Shown here: positions 17,022-25,344 of the stretch, piece by piece
Position numbering within the stretch: the first letter of the stretch is position 1
How the letters are laid out: every line of letters starts with the position of its first letter
NCBI GenBank assembly: GCA_026415415.1
Contig: JAOAHE010000008.1
Span: 1 to 53,096 of the forward strand
Direction: 5' to 3'
DNA length: 53,096 bases
Source: Thermodesulfovibrionales bacterium
GTDB lineage: Bacteria; Nitrospirota; Thermodesulfovibrionia; Thermodesulfovibrionales; Dissulfurispiraceae
The notes under the pieces: model-generated
What the model was told of the DNA's origin: nothing
The model's input: only the letters and a program-made list of their open reading frames with translations
Database searches by the model: none
Program-made: the position numbers and the translations under genes

Positions 17022-17588
17022 TTAATCTGCCCATTTTTCATAAAAAACTATCTCTGAAAGAGGCTTTCTTTCGGGCATTTTCATCTCTTTCTTTTCATCA
17101 AGTAAATAACCAATAGGAAATAAACCAACAATCCTTATATTTGATGGGATATTAAGTAAATTACGAATGGCATCTTCTTCAAAAATACCAACAAACACCG
17201 TGCCTAATCCGAGCCCTCTTACAGCAAGCATCAATGTTTGAGAAGCAATACCTACATCAGTCATATAGTAAGGCTGATTCCATATAGTGCCTGATTTTGT
17301 AGGATCAGCACAAAGAACTATTACAACAGATGCTTCAGCTATAGCTTTTGTAGCTGGATTTGCTTTATACCCCATTGGTTTTAGAAATGATTCCACATAG
17401 GACAACTCGCTAATCCTTTTTATATTGTCCTTCTCTCTAACAACAATAAATCTCCAGCACTGCAAATTTGCCCAAGAAGGTGAGTAGCGAACCAGATCAA
17501 GAATAGTTGTTATATTCTCGTCAGAGACTGGTTTATCACTAAATCTTCTGATACTTCTTCTTGTTTTAATTGCCTCAAATAAATCCAT
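17022..17588 (-). CDS. nitroreductase-family flavoprotein
   Basis: 188 residues of the FMN nitroreductase family. The start DLFEAIKTRRSIRRFSDKPV carries the FMN-phosphate-binding RRSxRxF motif, and GLGTVFVGIF plus the PxRIVGLFPIGY segment match the C-terminal half. Such NAD(P)H enzymes reduce nitro compounds, quinones or flavins; the true substrate cannot be read. GGAGG precedes the ATG. It lies 34 bases before hemC and may share its transcript. A second, diverged nitroreductase is at 20039. Confidence 0.9.
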   Translation of the reverse strand: MDLFEAIKTRRSIRRFSDKPVSDENITTILDLVRYSPSWANLQCWRFIVVREKDNIKRISELSYVESFLKPMGYKANPATKAIAEASVVIVLCADPTKSGTIWNQPYYMTDVGIASQTLMLAVRGLGLGTVFVGIFEEDAIRNLLNIPSNIRIVGLFPIGYLLDEKKEMKMPERKPLSEIVFYEKWAD

Positions 17589-17637
17589 AGCTTGCCTCCA
17601 ATAATCTTTTATTGATTAAATTATTCTTCTTAGGTGA

Positions 17638-17883
17638 TTAATTTTTATCAATACTCTCTGTTTCGTTTAAAATTTCAAACTCTCTAAGTTCATTTTTTAG
17701 CTTTAAACTGACCCCTAAGACTTTAAGCTCTAACTCTGCTAAAGAAAGTTCGTAAATAAACTGCATGTTATCAAGTAACACAATATATTCTTTGATTAAA
17801 TGCTCATCAGAATGAACATACAAAGTATTTTCTAACATCAATTCGCCTTTTGTTTTTAAGTTTCTATTCAAAAAGATCTCCAT
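17638..17883 (-). CDS. small hypothetical ORF
   Basis: 81 residues, not recognised. It is acidic and leucine-rich, and the central segment from about 25 to 70 could form an amphipathic helix or coiled coil (VLLDNMQFIYELSLAELELKV). Neither the first ATG nor the second Met at codon 16 has a clear SD. It sits 49 bases ahead of the nitroreductase on the same strand. It may be a real small gene or chance coding in AT-rich DNA. Confidence 0.4.
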   Translation of the reverse strand: MEIFLNRNLKTKGELMLENTLYVHSDEHLIKEYIVLLDNMQFIYELSLAELELKVLGVSLKLKNELREFEILNETESIDKN

Positions 17884-18234
17884 AAACTGGTTATATATTA
17901 TGTGTAATAGTTTAGCCTAAAGATTTTTTTTATTTCATCTTTTTGAAATAGTTTATATTATTTTGTAAGTTCTGACTAAGTTTCAATAAAGTAAAGATAC
18001 TTTTCAATAAGAAAAAAACAAGCCATTATTAAATAAATAAAATTCCTATTTTTTAAATAGATTAAATAGTAGCTATCTTAAAGCGTAGACTTAATTTTAA
18101 TCACCGAAACAAAGCTTAGTTTAACCTTATTTTTAAAAAATTCGCTTATCATCTCAAGTAATATCTAAAGAGTAAAAAAGCAACCCTAACAAATAATAAT
18201 TGCTTAGGGTTGCTAAAAAAGAAGATGACCAAAA
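17884..18234. other. gene-free stretch between the 81-residue ORF and the DsrC-like gene
   Basis: About 350 bases. The only clear element is the leftward terminator at 18173-18214. A 7-bp inverted repeat TATTTCA/TGAAATA occurs near 17930-17950 without a U-tract, of no known meaning. Nothing else stands out. Confidence 0.5.
18173..18214 (-). terminator. intrinsic terminator of the oxidative-stress operon
   Basis: On the minus strand an 11-bp perfect stem, AGCAACCCTAA / TTAGGGTTGCT (18214-18204 and 18189-18179), with a 14-base loop is followed by TTTTTACT. It lies 21 bases past the stop of the DsrC-like gene and fits termination of the leftward operon. Confidence 0.85.
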
Positions 18235-18579
18235 TTAATCAGGTGTTTGTTTATGCTCTAAAACGGTAATTATAAAATCATCAGGTTTGGGGAGACCTGC
18301 CAGTTTCCAGGCAACCATTGGACTAACAAACTGCTCAGTTACACAGTTATGCGGTTGATGAATGTTCTTGCATACCGCATTAAGGATAGGAAAGAAATTA
18401 AACTCCTTGTAAAACTGCCTTACAAACTTTAAGATATCCAACTTTTCCTTAGTAAGTTCTTCAATTCCCTCTTTTTCAGCAAGAGCACAAGCTACCTTCT
18501 CGTTCCAATCATCAAAATTGACCAAGTAACCCTCTTCGTCCACATTTATCTTTAAGTCACCATATTCAATTATTGGCAT
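18235..18579 (-). CDS. DsrC/TusE-family protein lacking the two redox cysteines
   Basis: 114 residues, the size and pattern of DsrC/TusE: GYLVNFDDWNEKVACALAEKEGI, then FVRQFYKEFNFFP and the C-terminal arm WKLAGLPKPDDF. In canonical DsrC this arm carries one Cys about ten residues before the end and a second as C-terminal CV, which together carry the trisulfide in dissimilatory sulfite reduction. Here these positions are W91 and F102, and about 12 extra residues follow. Cysteines C31, C70 and C79 are elsewhere. It therefore cannot do the standard DsrC or TusE persulfide chemistry; it resembles the non-catalytic RspA-type members, thought to be regulatory. GGAGG precedes its ATG. It is the last gene of the tpx-sod operon. 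Confidence 0.85.
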   Translation of the reverse strand: MPIIEYGDLKINVDEEGYLVNFDDWNEKVACALAEKEGIEELTKEKLDILKFVRQFYKEFNFFPILNAVCKNIHQPHNCVTEQFVSPMVAWKLAGLPKPDDFIITVLEHKQTPD

Positions 18580-18591
18580 TACCTAACCTCC

Positions 18592-18846
18592 TTAGTCTCG
18601 AGACTCAAAATTTTTGATAAACTGCCCTATCTGTACTCCAAGGTAAATACATCTAATATTATTCATACAATCATCAGCATCTCTTTTTTCAAGATGAGTG
18701 GTTAATTCCTTATCATTTTTTAAAAATTTCACTAAATACGCATTTTTATTTGAGTCAAATTCAAGGAATAAAGAGATACCATGTTGCTTTATCTCAGGAT
18801 ACATCTCAAGAATTTTATCTTTAAGAGATTCCATAGTATAAGCCAT
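18592..18846 (-). CDS. small hypothetical protein between sod and the DsrC-like gene
   Basis: 84 residues, not recognised. It is soluble, with mixed alpha/beta character and two cysteines (DDCMNNIRCIYLG, C60 and C66). AGAGGTAGGG precedes the ATG, overlapping the sod stop codon, and only 5 bases separate it from sod and 12 from the DsrC-like gene. The tight spacing and good SD support a real gene that works with the stress operon. The Met at codon 5 is an alternative start. Confidence 0.72.
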   Translation of the reverse strand: MAYTMESLKDKILEMYPEIKQHGISLFLEFDSNKNAYLVKFLKNDKELTTHLEKRDADDCMNNIRCIYLGVQIGQFIKNFESRD

Positions 18847-18851
18847 AATCC

Positions 18852-19457
18852 CTACCTCTGCATATTTATTATTTTTGCTGAAACATATCTCGCCTCAACG
18901 GCTGACCAATTAATATTCTTAAAAAAGGCTTCTATATAATCTGCTCTTTTAAGCCCATAATCAATCATAAAAGCATGTTCAAATACATCCATAATTAATA
19001 AAGGATTACACCCTGAAGGATGTGAGACATCATGCTCATTAATCCAGAAATTAATTAATCTATCTTGAAACAAGTCCTGATAAAGAACTACCCATCCTAC
19101 TCCTCTCATAGTCCCTGTTGCTTTAAAATCTTTAATCCAGGCTTCATAACTTCCAAAACTTGAGGTGATAGCTTTTGCCAGATTGCCATTTGCATTTAAT
19201 TGAGATTTACCTCCCAAATTTTCAAAATAATACTCATGCAACCTCATTCCATTAAACTCCCATCCTAAGCGCCTTTTTAATTCAGCATATTCAGCTGAAG
19301 CAGTGTTGCCATCTTTAAGTATTTGAGAGAGGCTATCAAGAAGTTTGTTAGTGTTTGTAACATAGCCTTGATACAATGTAAAATGATTTTTTAATAAAGT
19401 CTCACTAAAACCTTCCATACCTATTAGGTGTGCATAGTCTTTAGCAACATAAGACAT
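18852..19457 (-). CDS. sodB: iron/manganese superoxide dismutase
   Basis: 201 residues of the Fe/Mn SOD family. Metal-ligand regions are KNHFTLYQGYV (first His), RLHEYYFENLGG (second His) and DVFEHAFMIDYG (Asp and third His). Compared with typical enzymes the last motif has Phe in place of Trp (DVWEH), and the first His lies one residue nearer to the following Tyr than in E. coli SodB. It converts superoxide to O2 and H2O2; the H2O2 can be removed by the thiol peroxidase encoded just upstream, 13 bases away. Fe versus Mn cannot be decided here. The symbol is by family. Confidence 0.9.
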   Translation of the reverse strand: MSYVAKDYAHLIGMEGFSETLLKNHFTLYQGYVTNTNKLLDSLSQILKDGNTASAEYAELKRRLGWEFNGMRLHEYYFENLGGKSQLNANGNLAKAITSSFGSYEAWIKDFKATGTMRGVGWVVLYQDLFQDRLINFWINEHDVSHPSGCNPLLIMDVFEHAFMIDYGLKRADYIEAFFKNINWSAVEARYVSAKIINMQR

Positions 19458-19470
19458 AATAATCCTCCTT

Positions 19471-19986
19471 TTAAATTGACAGTTTCTTCAAAGCCTCTAA
19501 AGCTCTCTCATAATTGGGCTCAGAGGTTATCTCAGGTACTATCTCAATATACCTTATAATATCATCCTTATCAATAATAAAAACAGCACGGGTTAACAGT
19601 CTTAACTCTTTGATCATAACTCCATAGGCATTTCCAAAAGAGGCATCCTTATGGTCAGAAAAAGTTAGTACTCTATTAATACCTGCAGTAGTGCAAAACC
19701 TTGACAGGGCAAAGGGAAGATCCATGCTTATATTTAAAACAAGAACATCCTGTGAAAGATTAGCTGCCTCAGCATTAAACCTACGAGCTTGCAAGTCACA
19801 TACTGGAGTATCTATTGAAGGAGTTACACTAATTACTTTTATCTTCCCTGTAAAATTCTTTAGTCCAGTAATATTCAAGTTATTATCTAATACTAAAAAA
19901 TCAAGTGCCTTATCACCTACTTTAAGTTCATTGCCAATCAATGTTAATGGCATGCCTTTGAATGTAATTACCCCTTTTCTTTCCAT
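19471..19986 (-). CDS. tpx: thiol peroxidase (Tpx)
   Basis: 171 residues, an atypical 2-Cys peroxiredoxin. The peroxidatic cysteine is C63 in TPSIDTPVCDLQARRFN and the resolving cysteine C98 in RFCTTAGI. It starts ERKGVITFKGMPLTLIGNEL, the Tpx pattern. It reduces H2O2 and organic peroxides using thioredoxin-type donors. An excellent SD (AGAGGTGAT) precedes the ATG. It heads the tight tpx-sod-hyp-DsrC-like set; a nitroreductase lies 52 bases upstream on the same strand. Confidence 0.95.
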   Translation of the reverse strand: MERKGVITFKGMPLTLIGNELKVGDKALDFLVLDNNLNITGLKNFTGKIKVISVTPSIDTPVCDLQARRFNAEAANLSQDVLVLNISMDLPFALSRFCTTAGINRVLTFSDHKDASFGNAYGVMIKELRLLTRAVFIIDKDDIIRYIEIVPEITSEPNYERALEALKKLSI

Positions 19987-20038
19987 CTAATCACCTCTTT
20001 CTAATTTATGAAAAAGCTTAGCATTCTACTTTAATTTC

Positions 20039-20668
20039 TTAGAATCTTTCAAACTTCACGAACTCACTTAAATCCCTTCTGAAAGCTCTTGGAAGTAACT
20101 GAATATCTTTCTTAAGGTACCCAACAGCTATTAACATAGGTATTATCTTTTCTTCGGGAATATTAAACTCCTTTTTAACACAGGCTTCGTCAAAACCATC
20201 CATAGGATGGGTCTCAAGTCCAAGCCCTTTGGCAGCAACCATTAGGTTCATAGCAAATAGAGATGCGTTTTTTATTGCAAAAAATTTCCTTTTAAGACTA
20301 TCTGGTTCCCCCTGCAGCTGATATACCATGGATCTATAAGTCTGCCTCATTTCATGTTGCATGTAACCAAGTTTTTCCCAACTGTCAAAAACTCTATCTA
20401 TATTTTCTTCAATTGCTAAAGGATCCGCCACGATAATCAAGACAAAGGAAGCCTCCTCTACCTTTGGTTGATTAAAGGCACATTGTCTTAAAACTTTTTT
20501 TCTCTCGCTATCCTTTACCACTACAACTTTCCAGGGCTGTAAATTAAAAGATGAAGGTGCAAGATTCGCTATTTCAATAAGCTCTAATATCTTATCTTGA
20601 GAGATTTCTATATTTGGCTCAAAAAAGTTTATAGAGCGTCTGCTTTTTAATGATTCATTATTTTCCAT
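20039..20668 (-). CDS. nitroreductase-family protein
   Basis: 209 residues. The start ESLKSRRSINFFEPNIEIS is the FMN-binding end of nitroreductases, followed by LAPSSFNLQPWKVVVVKD and, later, GLETHPMDGFDEACVKKEF and PMLIAVGY. It resembles the YodC/NfnB-like branch and differs clearly from the other nitroreductase at 17022. It probably moves two electrons from NAD(P)H to quinones or nitro compounds. GGAGGTGG precedes the ATG. It may be the first gene of the stress operon or a separate unit. Confidence 0.9.
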   Translation of the reverse strand: MENNESLKSRRSINFFEPNIEISQDKILELIEIANLAPSSFNLQPWKVVVVKDSERKKVLRQCAFNQPKVEEASFVLIIVADPLAIEENIDRVFDSWEKLGYMQHEMRQTYRSMVYQLQGEPDSLKRKFFAIKNASLFAMNLMVAAKGLGLETHPMDGFDEACVKKEFNIPEEKIIPMLIAVGYLKKDIQLLPRAFRRDLSEFVKFERF

Positions 20669-20944
20669 AATCCACCTCCAATTCTGATTTTATATATAAT
20701 TTTAGCAGAAAAATATTAAAAAAGTATGAAAACTTTTTTATAATTTTCTTTGAGATGTTTCTATAAAACCTTAAAGCCTAAGAGTATAGTTAAAGTATTA
20801 AACTACTCCATTTATAAAAAACTAACTTTAGATTGTGGAAATAATATAGAAATCTTTGAGAAAAGCAATAATAATCTTACACATGAAAAAAATTCTCGTT
20901 AAACATACAATAAAAAATTTTTTTGATTTAATTTTAAAAAAACC

Positions 20945-20973
20945 TTGACAAGTGATTTAAAATTTTTTATAAT
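20945..20973 (+). promoter_or_regulatory. full-consensus sigma-70 promoter of the hsp20 operon
   Basis: TTGACA (20945-20950), exactly 17 bases, then TATAAT (20968-20973): a perfect match in both boxes and in spacing, the best in the window. The expected start near 20980 falls within the first arm of the CIRCE operator, so a bound HrcA would block it directly. Confidence 0.9.
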
Positions 20974-20977
20974 TTTA

Positions 20978-21004
20978 TTAGCACTCACTTATGATGAGTG
21001 CTAA
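20978..21004 (+). promoter_or_regulatory. CIRCE operator (HrcA-binding site)
   Basis: TTAGCACTC (20978-20986), nine bases, GAGTGCTAA (20996-21004): an exact copy of the universal CIRCE inverted repeat. HrcA binds it and represses heat-shock genes until HrcA loses activity on heat stress. Here it overlaps the start of transcription of the hsp20 genes. hrcA, groEL and dnaK, its usual neighbours, are not in the window. Confidence 0.96.
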
Positions 21005-21026
21005 TAAAATTAAGGAGGGATAAAAG

Positions 21027-21458
21027 ATGGTATGGTATGAGATTGATCCCTTTGCAAGATTTTTCGATTCATGGCGTGAATTTGACCGTATAAAAAAGCT
21101 TATGAGAGATATTTCTTCTACCTCTGAAAAAGAGTTTCCGTTGATTAATATTTGGGCAGGCAATGACATTGCAGTAGTAATGACTGAAATTCCAGGGGTA
21201 GACTATAAAGATGTAGATATTTCTGTTTTAAATAACACATTAACAATTCGTGGAGCTCGTCAGCCAGAGAAGATAGAAGAAGGTGAATCTTATCACAGGA
21301 GAGAAAGATGGCATGGACAATTTGCCAGAACCATTGAACTACCATTTAATATTGAAAGCGAGAAAGTTGAGGCTCGTTTCATAAAAGGTGTTCTTTACAT
21401 TTCATTACCTCGTGCAGAAGCGGATAAACCTAAAAAAGTTTCTATAAAATCTGAGTAA
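21027..21458 (+). CDS. small heat-shock protein Hsp20, copy 1
   Basis: 143 residues, an alpha-crystallin-domain chaperone. The domain spans about 40-135 with AVVMTEIPGVDYKDVDISVLNNTLTIRG early and FIKGVLYISLPRAE near the end; the C-terminal VSI is the IxI-type tail motif used in oligomer assembly. It binds unfolding proteins without ATP in the cytoplasm. AAGGAGGG precedes the ATG. It is the first of three tandem, clearly diverged copies under one CIRCE promoter, 16 bases before the next. Confidence 0.94.
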   Translation: MVWYEIDPFARFFDSWREFDRIKKLMRDISSTSEKEFPLINIWAGNDIAVVMTEIPGVDYKDVDISVLNNTLTIRGARQPEKIEEGESYHRRERWHGQFARTIELPFNIESEKVEARFIKGVLYISLPRAEADKPKKVSIKSE

Positions 21459-21474
21459 GATGAGGAGGTAAAAA

Positions 21475-21879
21475 ATGGCAACAGCTATAAAAGATGTTCA
21501 AAAAAAAGAAACCTCAATACCTGAAAGAGGTGAGCGTACAAGACAACGGAGAATATACACACCTTCAGTAGATATTATCGAAAAAAAAGATGAAATAATT
21601 GTTATTGCTGATATGCCAGGGGTTGATGAGAAAAGCGTTGATATAACCCTTGAAAAAAATGTTCTTACAATTTACGGGAAAGTAGAGATAGATTTTGCTG
21701 AAAATTACAAACTGAGATATTCAGAGTTTGGTATCGGTGATTATGAAAGGGTCTTTACCCTCTCAGATGAAGTTGACAGAGAACATATACATGCTACTGT
21801 AAAAAATGGCGTTTTAAAGATAATTTTACCTAAAGCAGAGTCAGTCAAAACTAAAAAAATTCCAATCAAAGCTGAATAA
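21475..21879 (+). CDS. small heat-shock protein Hsp20, copy 2
   Basis: 134 residues. After a charged N-terminal arm (KKETSIPERGERTRQRR) the alpha-crystallin domain runs from about 24 to 125: SVDIIEKKDEIIVIADMPGVDEKSVDI and ATVKNGVLKIILPKAE, with tail motif IPI. The N-terminal arm is shorter and more basic than those of its neighbours, which should affect oligomer size. GAGGAGG precedes the ATG. 33 bases separate it from copy 3. Confidence 0.94.
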   Translation: MATAIKDVQKKETSIPERGERTRQRRIYTPSVDIIEKKDEIIVIADMPGVDEKSVDITLEKNVLTIYGKVEIDFAENYKLRYSEFGIGDYERVFTLSDEVDREHIHATVKNGVLKIILPKAESVKTKKIPIKAE

Positions 21880-21912
21880 ATAAAACAACAAACTAAAAGG
21901 AGGGGTTAAAAT

Positions 21913-22404
21913 ATGAGCATTAAAGATCTTATGCCATTTGGTAAAAAAAGTGTCCGTATAAGAGATGAAGAGGAGCATCCATTTAATCTTTTAAGGAGAG
22001 AGATTGATTCACTTTTTGATAACTTCTTCCGCAGCTTTGATATATTGCCCTTTGAAAGCCGCTTTTCTACATTCTCTCCTAAGGTTGATATAGTAGAAAG
22101 CGAAAAAGAGATAAAAGTTTTAGCTGAACTTCCAGGGATAGATGAGAAAGACATAGAAGTAACCCTTAATAAAGATAGCTTAACCATAAAAGGTGAGAAA
22201 AAAGAAGAAAAAGAAGAAAAGAAAGAGGGATACTACAGAATGGAGAGAGCCTATGGAGCTTTCAGTAGAACTATACAGCTTCCTATTGAGATAGAACCTG
22301 ATAAAGCAGAAGCACAGCTTAAAAAGGGAGTTTTAACAGTAACCCTTCCTAAATCTACAAAAACTTTAGAAGAAACTAAAAAGATTAATATAAAAGCTGA
22401 ATAA
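21913..22404 (+). CDS. small heat-shock protein Hsp20, copy 3
   Basis: 163 residues, the longest of the three. The N-terminal region has the PFNLLRREIDSLFDNFFRSF pattern usual in bacterial Hsp20 proteins. The alpha-crystallin domain follows (KVDIVESEKEIKVLAELPGI to AQLKKGVLTVTLPKS), interrupted by a lysine/glutamate run KKEEKEEKKEG in the loop, with tail motif INI. AAAAGGAGGGG precedes the ATG. It is the last gene before the terminator. Confidence 0.95.
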   Translation: MSIKDLMPFGKKSVRIRDEEEHPFNLLRREIDSLFDNFFRSFDILPFESRFSTFSPKVDIVESEKEIKVLAELPGIDEKDIEVTLNKDSLTIKGEKKEEKEEKKEGYYRMERAYGAFSRTIQLPIEIEPDKAEAQLKKGVLTVTLPKSTKTLEETKKINIKAE

Positions 22405-22419
22405 TTATAAACAATTTTT

Positions 22420-22450
22420 AAAAAAGGCAGGTTTTTAACCTGCCTTTTTT
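22420..22450 (+). terminator. terminator after the hsp20 operon, likely bidirectional
   Basis: A perfect 14-bp inverted repeat, AAAAAAGGCAGGTT / AACCTGCCTTTTTT, with a TTT loop. A-tract and T-tract flank both sides, so it can end the hsp20 transcript and the convergent EamA-gene transcript that stops at 22467. Confidence 0.9.
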
Positions 22451-22466
22451 AAAAGCCCTTTTAAAA

Positions 22467-23345
22467 TCAATGATACAACATAATTATAATAAAACCAGTA
22501 AACATCAAAATGGAACCGAGCATCCTTTCATGAATATTAGTTTCCTTGAAAATAAAATAGCCCAATAAAACCCCTATAATAAGACTTAATCTTTTAACTG
22601 CTATTACATAAGCAACCTGTGTTAAGCTCATGGCTAAAACATGTGATATTATCATTAAAGAATATAAAAACCCTGGCAATATAATAGTTTTGATAACCTT
22701 CCTATCAGGTAAATTAATTCTACAATCTTTCCTTAATAATGCTAAAGGTGTTAGTAATATTGTTACAATAATAAAAAAGAAATTTGCAAAAAAGATAGGT
22801 GAAGATAGTTCTATAGCCTTTTTCCCTAAAGAAGATGTTAGAGCATAGATTAGAGAGACTAATATCATATAAACAGAACCTTTTTCTCTCTTAATTGCTA
22901 CAAATGGTTCTAAGATACCCTTTTTAAACTCCCTTATATGCAAAAGATAACCACCAGTGACGATTAACAATATGCCTATCCCACCACTGATTGATACACT
23001 CTCACCAAGAATCAAATAAGAAATTAATATAAGAAATAGAGGAGTGAGTGAAAGGAAAGGTAAAGTAACACTTAAAGGAGATATTTTTAAAGCTTTTATA
23101 TATAAAATTATAGCAAAAATTTCTAAAGGCAAAGCTAAGATAAATATTATGAAGAAATCTAAGGAGAGTGGCGGTATCTCAATAAATAAAAAACTAACAA
23201 ACAACAAAGGTAAAGAAAATGATAACCTAAGCCATGCAACTGTATATTCATCTGGATATTCTTTAAGAGCTTTTTTTACTAAGGCATCACTTAAAGATAA
23301 TGTAAGAGCTGACAATAAAGCAAAATATACCCAGCTATTTAGCAT
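22467..23345 (-). CDS. EamA/DMT-family membrane transporter
   Basis: 292 residues with about ten hydrophobic helices in two repeats, the drug/metabolite transporter (EamA) layout. The first repeat starts SWVYFALLSALTLSLSDALVKKALKEYP, and the second half has ALTSSLGKKAIELSSPIFFANF. The C-terminal segment VKRLSLIIGVLLGYFIFKETNIHERMLGSILMFTGF is a strong family match. The substrate is unknown. It lies 77 bases downstream of hslU on the same strand and may be co-transcribed with it. Confidence 0.88.
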   Translation of the reverse strand: MLNSWVYFALLSALTLSLSDALVKKALKEYPDEYTVAWLRLSFSLPLLFVSFLFIEIPPLSLDFFIIFILALPLEIFAIILYIKALKISPLSVTLPFLSLTPLFLILISYLILGESVSISGGIGILLIVTGGYLLHIREFKKGILEPFVAIKREKGSVYMILVSLIYALTSSLGKKAIELSSPIFFANFFFIIVTILLTPLALLRKDCRINLPDRKVIKTIILPGFLYSLMIISHVLAMSLTQVAYVIAVKRLSLIIGVLLGYFIFKETNIHERMLGSILMFTGFIIIMLYH

Positions 23346-23422
23346 TCAGTTTTTATTTGATTCAGCAATAACTTATCTACTAAACACTAACCTCCTTAAA
23401 GAGAAAAAATTGTTCTATAGCA

Positions 23423-24763
23423 TTATAAAATATATCTACTTAAGTCCTGATCTCTCACAATATCACTAAGCTTCTCTTTTACATAATTACTGTCTATGAT
23501 AACTTTTCTATCGATAATCTCAGGAGCTTCAAAAGATAAGTCCTCAAGAAGCTTTTCTAAAACTGTATGAAGTCTTCTTGCTCCAATATTTTCAGTTTTA
23601 TCGTTCACCTCTGCAGCTATTGAAGCTATATCGTGTATAGCCTCTTGAGTAAACTCTATCTCAATACCTTCTGTCTGTAGCAAGGCAGTATACTGTTTTA
23701 TTAAAGCATTATGTGGCTCTGTTAAAATCCTAATAAACTCACTCTTTCCTAAGGAATCAAGTTCAACCCTTATTGGAAACCTACCTTGCAATTCTGGTAT
23801 TAGATCAGAAGGTTTTGCTATGTGAAATGCACCAGCTGCTATAAAAAGTATATGATCAGTTCTTACGGCACCATGTTTTGTTGCCACTGTAGAGCCCTCA
23901 ACTATAGGTAGAAGATCCCTTTGAACTCCTTCTCGGGATACATCAGGTCCATAACCATGTCCTCTGCTTGTAATTTTATCAATCTCATCAATAAATACTA
24001 TACCTGCCTGTTCTGTTCTTTCAATAGCTTCTTTCTTTACCAATTCCATATCAATTAGTTTATTTGCTTCATCCTGAGTAAGTAAAATTAATGCTTCTGG
24101 TACTTTCACTTTTTTTCTTTTTGCCTTCTCAGGAAAAAAATTTCCCAACATTTCCTTAAGATTCATCTCTATCTCATCAAGTCCTACATTAGAGATAACC
24201 CCGAAAGGCATTATTTTCTCCTTTATCTCTATCTCTACATATCTTGAGTTAAGCTTTCCCTCCTTGAGCTGAGTCTTTAATTTCTCCCTTGTGCTTTTGT
24301 ATTGCTCCTTTTCTGTATCTTCTATGATTGCACCTCTTATGTTTCTCAAAGGAGGTAAGAGAAGATCTAATAATCTCTCTTCTGCAAGGTTTTTTGCTTT
24401 TTCATAAACCCTTTCCATATGCTCTGCTTTTACCATCGCTAAGGATATCTCGGTAAGATCTCTGATCATAGACTCAACATCTCGCCCCACATACCCAACC
24501 TCAGTATACTTAGAAGCCTCAACCTTAATAAATGGTGCATTTGCAAGCTTTGCAAGTCTTTTAGCTATCTCTGTTTTGCCGACACCAGTTGGACCAATCA
24601 TGATTATATTCTTTGGTAATACTTCGTCTTTAAGATCCGAGGAGATTCTCTGTCTTCTCCATCTATTCCTTAGAGCTATTGCAACTGATTTTTTAGCTTT
24701 ATCTTGACCGATTATGTATTTATTAAGTTCTTCAACAATTTTCTTTGGTGTAAGGCTATCCAT
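23423..24763 (-). CDS. hslU: HslU, ATPase subunit of the HslUV protease
   Basis: 446 residues, a Clp/Hsp100 AAA+ unfoldase. It begins [36 protein letters not shown], the HslU signature. Walker A is GPTGVGKT at 57-64, and the pore motif region includes [14 protein letters not shown]. An intermediate (I) domain occupies roughly 110-230, Walker B is IVFIDEID, and the C-terminus ends in DLSRYIL, which docks into HslV. It unfolds substrates and feeds them into the HslV chamber. It overlaps hslV by 8 bases. Confidence 0.97.
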   Translation of the reverse strand: MDSLTPKKIVEELNKYIIGQDKAKKSVAIALRNRWRRQRISSDLKDEVLPKNIIMIGPTGVGKTEIAKRLAKLANAPFIKVEASKYTEVGYVGRDVESMIRDLTEISLAMVKAEHMERVYEKAKNLAEERLLDLLLPPLRNIRGAIIEDTEKEQYKSTREKLKTQLKEGKLNSRYVEIEIKEKIMPFGVISNVGLDEIEMNLKEMLGNFFPEKAKRKKVKVPEALILLTQDEANKLIDMELVKKEAIERTEQAGIVFIDEIDKITSRGHGYGPDVSREGVQRDLLPIVEGSTVATKHGAVRTDHILFIAAGAFHIAKPSDLIPELQGRFPIRVELDSLGKSEFIRILTEPHNALIKQYTALLQTEGIEIEFTQEAIHDIASIAAEVNDKTENIGARRLHTVLEKLLEDLSFEAPEIIDRKVIIDSNYVKEKLSDIVRDQDLSRYIL

Positions 24764-25289
24764 CTATTTCCTCTACTAAAAAATTTTTATTTGTATAAAT
24801 GCATATATCTGATGTAATCTCCATTGCTTTAAAAACTATCTCGCAAGCAGACAAGGTAGTATTCTCGTACAAAGCCCTTGCTGCTGCCATCGCATAAGGA
24901 CCTCCTGAACCTATTGCTGCAATATCTTTGTCAGGTTCAATTATATCACCAGTACCTGAGAGGATAAAGATATTTTCTTTATCAGCGACAATAAGCAATG
25001 CCTCAAGTCTTCTAAGAATCTTATCAGTTCTCCAATCTTTTGCAAGCTCTACCGATGCTCTTTTAATATTTCCTTTATATGCCTCTAATTTTGACTCAAA
25101 CCTTTCAAAGAGCGTAAATGCATCAGCAGTAGCACCAGCAAAACCAGCCAAGATTTTATTATTATACATCTTTCTTATTTTCTTTGCATTGTGTTTTAAT
25201 ATCGTACTGCCAAGGGTAACCTGCCCATCACAGGCAATAGCAACCTTTCCATTTTTTTTCACACACAATACTGTAGTTCCTTGAATCAT
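24756..25289 (-). CDS. hslV: HslV, peptidase subunit of the HslUV protease
   Basis: 177 residues, proteasome-type threonine peptidase. The pro-peptide is MIQG and the mature protein should start at T5 ([23 protein letters not shown]), the nucleophile. [18 protein letters not shown] and [14 protein letters not shown] are family signatures. It forms the degradation chamber of HslUV. GGAGG precedes the ATG. The order xerC-hslV-hslU matches the conserved codV-clpQ-clpY arrangement known from Firmicutes. Confidence 0.97.
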   Translation of the reverse strand: MIQGTTVLCVKKNGKVAIACDGQVTLGSTILKHNAKKIRKMYNNKILAGFAGATADAFTLFERFESKLEAYKGNIKRASVELAKDWRTDKILRRLEALLIVADKENIFILSGTGDIIEPDKDIAAIGSGGPYAMAAARALYENTTLSACEIVFKAMEITSDICIYTNKNFLVEEIDG

Positions 25290-25344
25290 TTAACCTCCAA
25301 AATAGATATCTAAAAATTCATAGCTCAACTTTGAAATATAAAAA

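Larger units (their letters stand above)
20669..21026. other. divergent regulatory region between nitroreductase and hsp20 genes
   Basis: About 360 bases without a gene. The right part holds the hsp20 promoter and the CIRCE operator listed separately. The left part should hold the leftward nitroreductase promoter; a TTATATATAA stretch near 20690-20700 could be its -10, but no -35 is convincing. I see no other element. Confidence 0.5.

Noticed and set aside
17022-20668. The two nitroreductases as a tandem duplication
   Set aside because: They differ strongly in sequence, are separated by six genes and belong to different branches of the family.
23044-23469. 141-codon plus-strand frame opposite the EamA gene
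   Set aside because: Lysine/asparagine-rich shadow of hydrophobic codons on the other strand; no protein-like pattern.
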